Position numbers and translations under genes: made by a program. Below are positions 59,984 to 64,000 of a DNA stretch of 64,000 nt, piece by piece. The DNA is taken from positions 186,001 through 250,000 of the forward strand of contig JBJMQS010000019.1 of NCBI GenBank assembly GCA_045802605.1, given 5' to 3'. Under the pieces are notes generated by a model that was not told the origin of the DNA, did no database searches, and saw only the letters and a list, made by a program, of their open reading frames with translations. Within the stretch, counting starts at the first letter, position 1; every line of letters starts with the position of its first letter. The DNA comes from JBJMQS01 sp045802605 (GTDB lineage: Bacteria; Planctomycetota; Planctomycetia; Gemmatales; Gemmataceae).

Positions 59984-60643
59984 TCACCAAGGCTTTTCCA
60001 TCAGCGCGACGATTTGCACGGCGAGGCGATTGGCGTTCATCTGCTCGGCGGTGGTCAGGGACTGGCCGATTTCTGGGATGAAGGTGCCGGTGGACGTGAC
60101 GAGGACCGGTTTCGGAACGATCGGGCCGGAGGGCGGGATCGGCAGAGTGTCTTGCGTTTGCAGGCCGGCGTTCGGTACGCCGCCGGCGCCCGGAGCGAGG
60201 TCCGGGAGTGGGCCGAACGCGGGGCCGCCCATCGTTTTGGGCCGGGGCTGCGAGAGGATCTCGCCGGAGCGCAGGTCTTTCCAGACGATGCCCACCGTCA
60301 ACACGGTTTCCGTTTCGCGCTGCTCGTTGAGTTGGTTGCGATTGAGAATGTTCTTGGTGAAATTCACGATCGTGCCGCGCAGCTCAGTATCCGCCCCGTT
60401 CGGATCATCGACCACCTTAAACGGCGTCTTGGATTCGATCTCGCGAATCACGGCGCGAGTGACATCGAACTCCAGCCCGCGGCGAAATGTCTTGTTCTCG
60501 AAGATCGGGACGTAGACCGTCTTGATGCACTCGTCGTAGTTCGGCTGCGTCGTGTAGCCGAGCAACGAGAAATGCCCGCGCGAGGTGCAGCCCGCACCGG
60601 CGAGGCAAAAGAGAACCGAGATGGCGACACTCAACCGTCGCAT
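59984..60643 (-). CDS. lptE: LptE-like lipopolysaccharide assembly lipoprotein
   Basis: The start is the ATG at 60643, overlapping the previous stop; it gives MRRLSVAISVLFCLAGAGC with a lipobox Cys near residue 19. The protein is 219 residues. KTVYVPIFENKTFRRGLEFD, then TRAVIREIESKTPFKVV, is the LptE-fold signature (residues about 41-75). A Pro-rich region follows. LptE plugs LptD in the outer membrane to insert LPS. Its operon with bamD-like, recO and ybeY supports a diderm envelope. Confidence 0.82.
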   Translation of the reverse strand: MRRLSVAISVLFCLAGAGCTSRGHFSLLGYTTQPNYDECIKTVYVPIFENKTFRRGLEFDVTRAVIREIESKTPFKVVDDPNGADTELRGTIVNFTKNILNRNQLNEQRETETVLTVGIVWKDLRSGEILSQPRPKTMGGPAFGPLPDLAPGAGGVPNAGLQTQDTLPIPPSGPIVPKPVLVTSTGTFIPEIGQSLTTAEQMNANRLAVQIVALMEKPW

Positions 60644-61827
60644 CACGGCCCTCCTGGCCGACCGGTCATGGGTGGCGGCGGCGAGGCCGCAGCAGGAGTA
60701 CCGCCCTTGGTGAACAGCCCTTCCCACTTGTTGAACAGTTCCGCGATCTGGTCGCGCTCGGCCTTGGTGTACTTGCCGGCGTCCACGTCGCGCTTGATCT
60801 CTTGCAGTTTAGTCTCCGCCATCGGGGCGAACCGCGTCGTGGGATACGTGCGGCGAACGATTTCGAACGTGTAGAACGCTGCCCCGGCGTGGCCGGTGCG
60901 CAGATAGAAGTCGGCGGTGTTGTAGTCCTTCTCGGCCTGTTGCAGATTGATGCTGGCCATCTGCTTGGTCAGGAAGGTATTCTTCTCCGAAGCCAATTCG
61001 GGATAACTGCGGACTGCCATGTCAATCATGAGTCGTGCCTCCGCCACCTTGCGTGCGTCATAGTCTGAGCCACCCGTGCTCATGTGCTTGCTGAGAATCG
61101 CCAACTCGATCGCCTGCGGGGCGAGCGGGCTATTCGGGTGCTGCTCGACGATCATGGAGTAGTAGTAATCGGCTTCCTTGTAGTCTTCGCGATAGAACTT
61201 CACCCCGCCGGCCAGGAACAGCGCCTTGTCGGCGAGCGGCCCACCAATGTCGTTGAGGTGCACTTGCTCAAGCGCTTGCATCGCTCGGCCTTCGAGATCG
61301 AAGAACGGCTTTTGTTTGTCGAAATGCACGACGGGCGTGATGACCATCATGCGTTTGCCTTCGCGCTTCTCTTTGTCGGCTTCTTTCTCGGCGCGGATGT
61401 CGTCGAGCCAATAGTTGGCGATGTCGAACATCCGGCGAACCGACTGAGCGCGATACGTCCCGTTGGGGAAATCGATCAACATCTTGTGATAGGTGTCGCA
61501 AGCCTTCGGGAACTTGTCCTGCTTGTAGAGACACTCCGCCTCGTAGAACCGGGCCTCTTCAGCCACGGGTGGCGGGTTCTTTTGATTCTCGGCGATCTTG
61601 TGGTAGGCCGACTCAGCCTGAGAGATCTTCTCTTCGCGGTACAAGTTGTGAGCGGCCGCCAGTTCCGGCGAAAGTTCGCTTGGGGCCGCGGTCACCATGC
61701 CAGTCCGCAAAATGACCGAGTCACCCACGGGGCGCGGGCTCGGCTCCCAGATGTAATCCTTCAGCGCGCAGCCAGGTGCGAGCACTAGGAGTAGCGTCGC
61801 AAATCGGGCCCAGCGATCGGCCGGCAT
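60643..61827 (-). CDS. bamD: BamD-like outer-membrane assembly lipoprotein
   Basis: A 394-residue protein, longer than the typical 245. The signal peptide ends in the lipobox LAPGC near residue 20. TPR-like repeats cover the rest: AAAHNLYREEKISQAESAYH, EEARFYEAECLYKQDKFPKA, KALFLAGGVKFYREDYKEAD and YSMIVEQHPNSPLAPQAIEL. BamD helps fold outer-membrane beta-barrels. The extension carries a Lys/Glu-rich segment near 135-155 and a Pro-rich C-terminus. It overlaps lptE by ATGA-type sharing. Confidence 0.75.
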   Translation of the reverse strand: MPADRWARFATLLLVLAPGCALKDYIWEPSPRPVGDSVILRTGMVTAAPSELSPELAAAHNLYREEKISQAESAYHKIAENQKNPPPVAEEARFYEAECLYKQDKFPKACDTYHKMLIDFPNGTYRAQSVRRMFDIANYWLDDIRAEKEADKEKREGKRMMVITPVVHFDKQKPFFDLEGRAMQALEQVHLNDIGGPLADKALFLAGGVKFYREDYKEADYYYSMIVEQHPNSPLAPQAIELAILSKHMSTGGSDYDARKVAEARLMIDMAVRSYPELASEKNTFLTKQMASINLQQAEKDYNTADFYLRTGHAGAAFYTFEIVRRTYPTTRFAPMAETKLQEIKRDVDAGKYTKAERDQIAELFNKWEGLFTKGGTPAAASPPPPMTGRPGGP

Positions 61828-61846
61828 GTCGATCCCCTCGATCGCC

Positions 61847-62584
61847 TCAGCCGCTGAGGTACGGCAACAACTTCGGTCGTTTGCCCAGGCGATAACTGAT
61901 GTACTGTCCGAGCAGTTGCCGCAGCGTCGTTCGGAGGCCGCTTGGTCGCTCGATGCGCCAGGCGGCCGCGTCGTCCTGCAACTCCTGCAAAGCTAGCCGC
62001 ACCGCTGGGCTCAGCGGGCGGGCGTCGCGCGTCTGCGCTCGGCACCCGGAACAAACCACGCCACCGGCCGCGGCACTGAAAGCCACTCCCGACGGCGCGG
62101 ACTGCCCGCAAACCGCGCAGTCACGCAAGGCGGGGCTATATCCAAGTTCGCCGAGCAATGTCAACTCGAATGCCATCATCCGCTGGCCGGTCAAAGCCCC
62201 TAGTCCACCTAATTCACGCAAGGTTGTTAGTGCGGCATCAAAAAGACTGGGGTGGGGATCGTAATCCTCGGTCCATTCCGACAGAAGTTCGGCAATGTAA
62301 TAGCCGCCGTAGAGTGCGGGCAAATCGGTTGTCAAACGAAGGAACCGCTCCGCCACGCGCGCCTCGGTCAACAAATCGAGGCCGCCGGAGGATTTGCGAA
62401 TGAAGACGATGTCCACCACGTTGAGCAGATCGAGCGCGGATTCGAAATTGGATTTGAGCCGGCGGCCCCCCTTGGCCAAGACGCGCAGCCGGCCCAGCTC
62501 GCGCGACCAGAGCGTGGCGATCCGGCTGGTTTCCGACCAGTCGGTCATTCGCAACACCAGCGCTTGCGCTCGCTCCGGAGGCAC
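61847..62584 (-). CDS. recO: DNA repair protein RecO
   Basis: The start is the GTG at 62584, directly after the ybeY stop (TAACGTG), which gives VPPERAQALVLRMTDWSETS; a longer ATG start at 62677 would lie within ybeY. The protein is 245 residues. The N-terminal OB fold (ALVLRMTDWSETSRIATLWS, ELGRLRVLAKGGRRLKSNFE) and the zinc motif CAVCGQ with CSGC (near 150-175) match RecO. It acts with RecF and RecR to load RecA on gaps. Confidence 0.9.
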   Translation of the reverse strand: MPPERAQALVLRMTDWSETSRIATLWSRELGRLRVLAKGGRRLKSNFESALDLLNVVDIVFIRKSSGGLDLLTEARVAERFLRLTTDLPALYGGYYIAELLSEWTEDYDPHPSLFDAALTTLRELGGLGALTGQRMMAFELTLLGELGYSPALRDCAVCGQSAPSGVAFSAAAGGVVCSGCRAQTRDARPLSPAVRLALQELQDDAAAWRIERPSGLRTTLRQLLGQYISYRLGKRPKLLPYLSG

Positions 62585-62585
62585 G

Positions 62586-63029
62586 TTACTTTTCCGCGAT
62601 GTCGGGCAGACCGAGTTGCTGCAAGTAATGCCGCTCGCGCTTACGCATGTCGCGCTCGGCCGCCGCGGTCTTGTCATCGTAACCGCACAGATGCAACAGG
62701 CCGTGGATGACGTACAGCGTCAGCTCGGCTTTCTCGTCGTGGCCACGTTCACTGGCCGTGCGGCGGGCGACTTCGGCACCGATGACGAGTTCACCTTCGA
62801 GAGTCTTCGCGCCGGGCCCCGAGAGGGGAAACGAAATCACGTCCGTCGGTTCATCGTGATCGAGAAACTGCTTGTTGAGCCGATGAATGGTCGCGTCGTT
62901 CACAAACGCCAGGCTGATCGCGGCACTGGAAATGTTCTCGCCCTCCAGCACCGCTTTGGCCGCCTCGCGCATCGCGCCGCGGTCGATCAGGACGATCTTC
63001 TGAGGGATTGCGACCTTGATTTTGAACAT
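62586..63029 (-). CDS. ybeY: Endoribonuclease YbeY with an altered third metal ligand
   Basis: A 147-residue rRNA-processing/quality-control RNase. LNKQFLDHDEPTDVISFPLS near 51-70 and the zinc region HGLLHLCGYDDKTAAAERDM near 109-128 are diagnostic. The canonical three-histidine site (H-x3-H-x5-H) reads H109, H113 and Asp119 here. Asp can bind zinc, so activity may be kept. It is followed by recO after 1 base; it is also the first gene of the run ybeY-recO-bamD-lptE. Confidence 0.9.
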   Translation of the reverse strand: MFKIKVAIPQKIVLIDRGAMREAAKAVLEGENISSAAISLAFVNDATIHRLNKQFLDHDEPTDVISFPLSGPGAKTLEGELVIGAEVARRTASERGHDEKAELTLYVIHGLLHLCGYDDKTAAAERDMRKRERHYLQQLGLPDIAEK

Positions 63030-63141
63030 GTTGAGTTTCTACGGGTCATTGCGTCAATATTCAGCCGCCGGGCGTGCGGGTTGACTCTTCGGCCTGCGTG
63101 CCGAAAATCCAGCGTAGCTAGGAACATATCGAGGATCGCAC

Positions 63142-64000
63142 ATGGCCGCTTGTTGTCCGCTGGCAAAATGGTCGCTCCGGGGTCTTTTCGCGGCCATCAT
63201 GACGGCCGCTGTATTCATCGCCAGCCCGGCGAAGTCACAGGATGCGCCCGAGAAAGGCGCCCTCAGCAAGGTGCCGGCCGATGCGCTCGGATTTTGCCAC
63301 ATCAAAGCAACCGATGTATGGAAAACGGAGATGTTCGCCGGCGTGCGCGAGCTTTTCCAGAAAGCCGGCTCGCCCGCGCTGCAAGCCTTCAACAAGCGAT
63401 TCGCTCCGAGTTTGGCCAACCTCGATTCGATCTGCCTATACATGACCGCGCCGGAGGAGGAGAAGCCGCCGGTGCCGGGAGTCGTGTTGAGCTTCACCGA
63501 GACCTTCGACCCGGCCAAGACGATCAAAGCGCTGTTGCCCAATGGGGAATCGACCGCCCACTTCAGCCAAAAGTACACGGTCGATCGCAAGCTCGATGTT
63601 GCAATTCGCGTGCTCGATTCCAAAACGCTTTTGGTCAGCCGCGTCGAAGGCATGCCGATCTTGCTGAGCAAGGAGATCGGAACTGACGGGCCTCTGAAGC
63701 GACATTTCAAGATGGCCGCTGGCAAGATGATCTACGCAGCCGTGAATGTCCAAGCGCTACCGCGAGATGTAATCGACAACATTCCCGAACCGTTCGATCA
63801 ACTGACCAAAGCTCAGGAGCTAACTCTCACCGGCAGTTTGGGGAAGGAACTGACACTCGCGCTGCGATTGCAATTTATCGACGAAACGTCGGCGAAGGCC
63901 GCAAACACACTAGTGCGCGAAGGCATCAAAGCAGCTCGCGACCGGCTCACGCAGCAGATCAACGATCTAGAGAAAAAGGTCCTGGCGCTGCCGGAAGGGA
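63142..64000 (+). CDS. Secreted protein of unknown function, N-terminal part
   Basis: The ATG at 63142 opens a frame that runs to the window edge (286 residues). The signal peptide is WSLRGLFAAIMTAAVFIASP. The following sequence (LSKVPADALGFCHIKATDVW, FAPSLANLDSICLYMTAPEE, VVLSFTETFDPAKTIKALLP) resembles the secreted protein at 23790-25568 in style, suggesting a shared planctomycete family. The last visible part (LTQQINDLEKKVLALPEG) begins a coiled coil. The gene is cut by the right edge. Confidence 0.72.
   Translation, partial: MAACCPLAKWSLRGLFAAIMTAAVFIASPAKSQDAPEKGALSKVPADALGFCHIKATDVWKTEMFAGVRELFQKAGSPALQAFNKRFAPSLANLDSICLYMTAPEEEKPPVPGVVLSFTETFDPAKTIKALLPNGESTAHFSQKYTVDRKLDVAIRVLDSKTLLVSRVEGMPILLSKEIGTDGPLKRHFKMAAGKMIYAAVNVQALPRDVIDNIPEPFDQLTKAQELTLTGSLGKELTLALRLQFIDETSAKAANTLVREGIKAARDRLTQQINDLEKKVLALPEG

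Noticed and set aside
63142..63700. Long frame opposite the right-edge secreted protein
   Set aside because: It is antisense to the frame with a clear signal peptide and has no recognisable motif.
1..64000. tRNA, rRNA, CRISPR, IS or prophage features
   Set aside because: No cloverleaf-like stretch, spaced direct-repeat array, transposase or integrase motif was seen when reading both strands by eye; a tool-based scan was not possible.

Overview
The window reads as a GC-rich chromosomal segment of a planctomycete, most likely from the Gemmata/Gemmataceae group. This is an inference from content: a secreted beta-helix protein with a planctomycete-style N-terminal motif and a dockerin-like C-terminus, a PEP-CTERM protein, many secreted proteins of unknown function, LptE and BamD lipoproteins of a diderm envelope, and intergenic spaces full of palindromic repeats. 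No tRNA, rRNA, IS element, prophage or CRISPR array was seen.

Layout. 1-6391 (minus strand): the start of a PPK2-like kinase at the left edge, a secreted DUF4139 protein, a secreted alpha/beta hydrolase, an FHA protein and an M28 peptidase, separated by repeat-rich spacers. 6481-12135 (plus): glycine cleavage operon gcvT-gcvH-gcvPA-gcvPB with GcvP split into two subunits, then a membrane protein overlapping a DtxR/MntR-type regulator. 12263-15185: a 50-residue membrane protein, PilT, a DUF2007 protein and an RCC1-like PEP-CTERM protein. 15393-21080: tightly overlapped thiO, two dynamin-like GTPase genes and a CHAD-domain gene. 21077-26540 (minus): a diadenylate cyclase with DacZ-like architecture, a secreted protein, a LipB-like protein, a lipoyl-like domain without its lysine, tmk and holB. 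26744-29210: two related secreted proteins. 29511-36994: Fpg/MutM, an MscS channel with four N-terminal repeats, a TPR-glycosyltransferase-DUF6165 fusion, ahcY and a secreted glutathione peroxidase.

37088-52426 is a complete 14-subunit NADH dehydrogenase operon, nuoABCDEFGHIJKLMN, with a small lipoprotein gene between nuoF and nuoG. NuoH, NuoJ and NuoK carry extensions or insertions. A divergent aminoglycoside-phosphotransferase-fold gene follows without a gap.

53388-63029 (minus): plsC and cmk overlapping, a coiled-coil secreted protein, the 1128-residue beta-helix protein, then (in transcription order) ybeY-recO-bamD-lptE. The right edge holds the start of another secreted protein of unknown function, 63142 onward.

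The most interesting points are the paired GTPase/CHAD operon, the adjacent lipoyl-like and LipB-like proteins that have both lost their key lysines, the cyclase in the same operon, the remodelled complex I membrane subunits, and a nested palindrome of about 416 bases.
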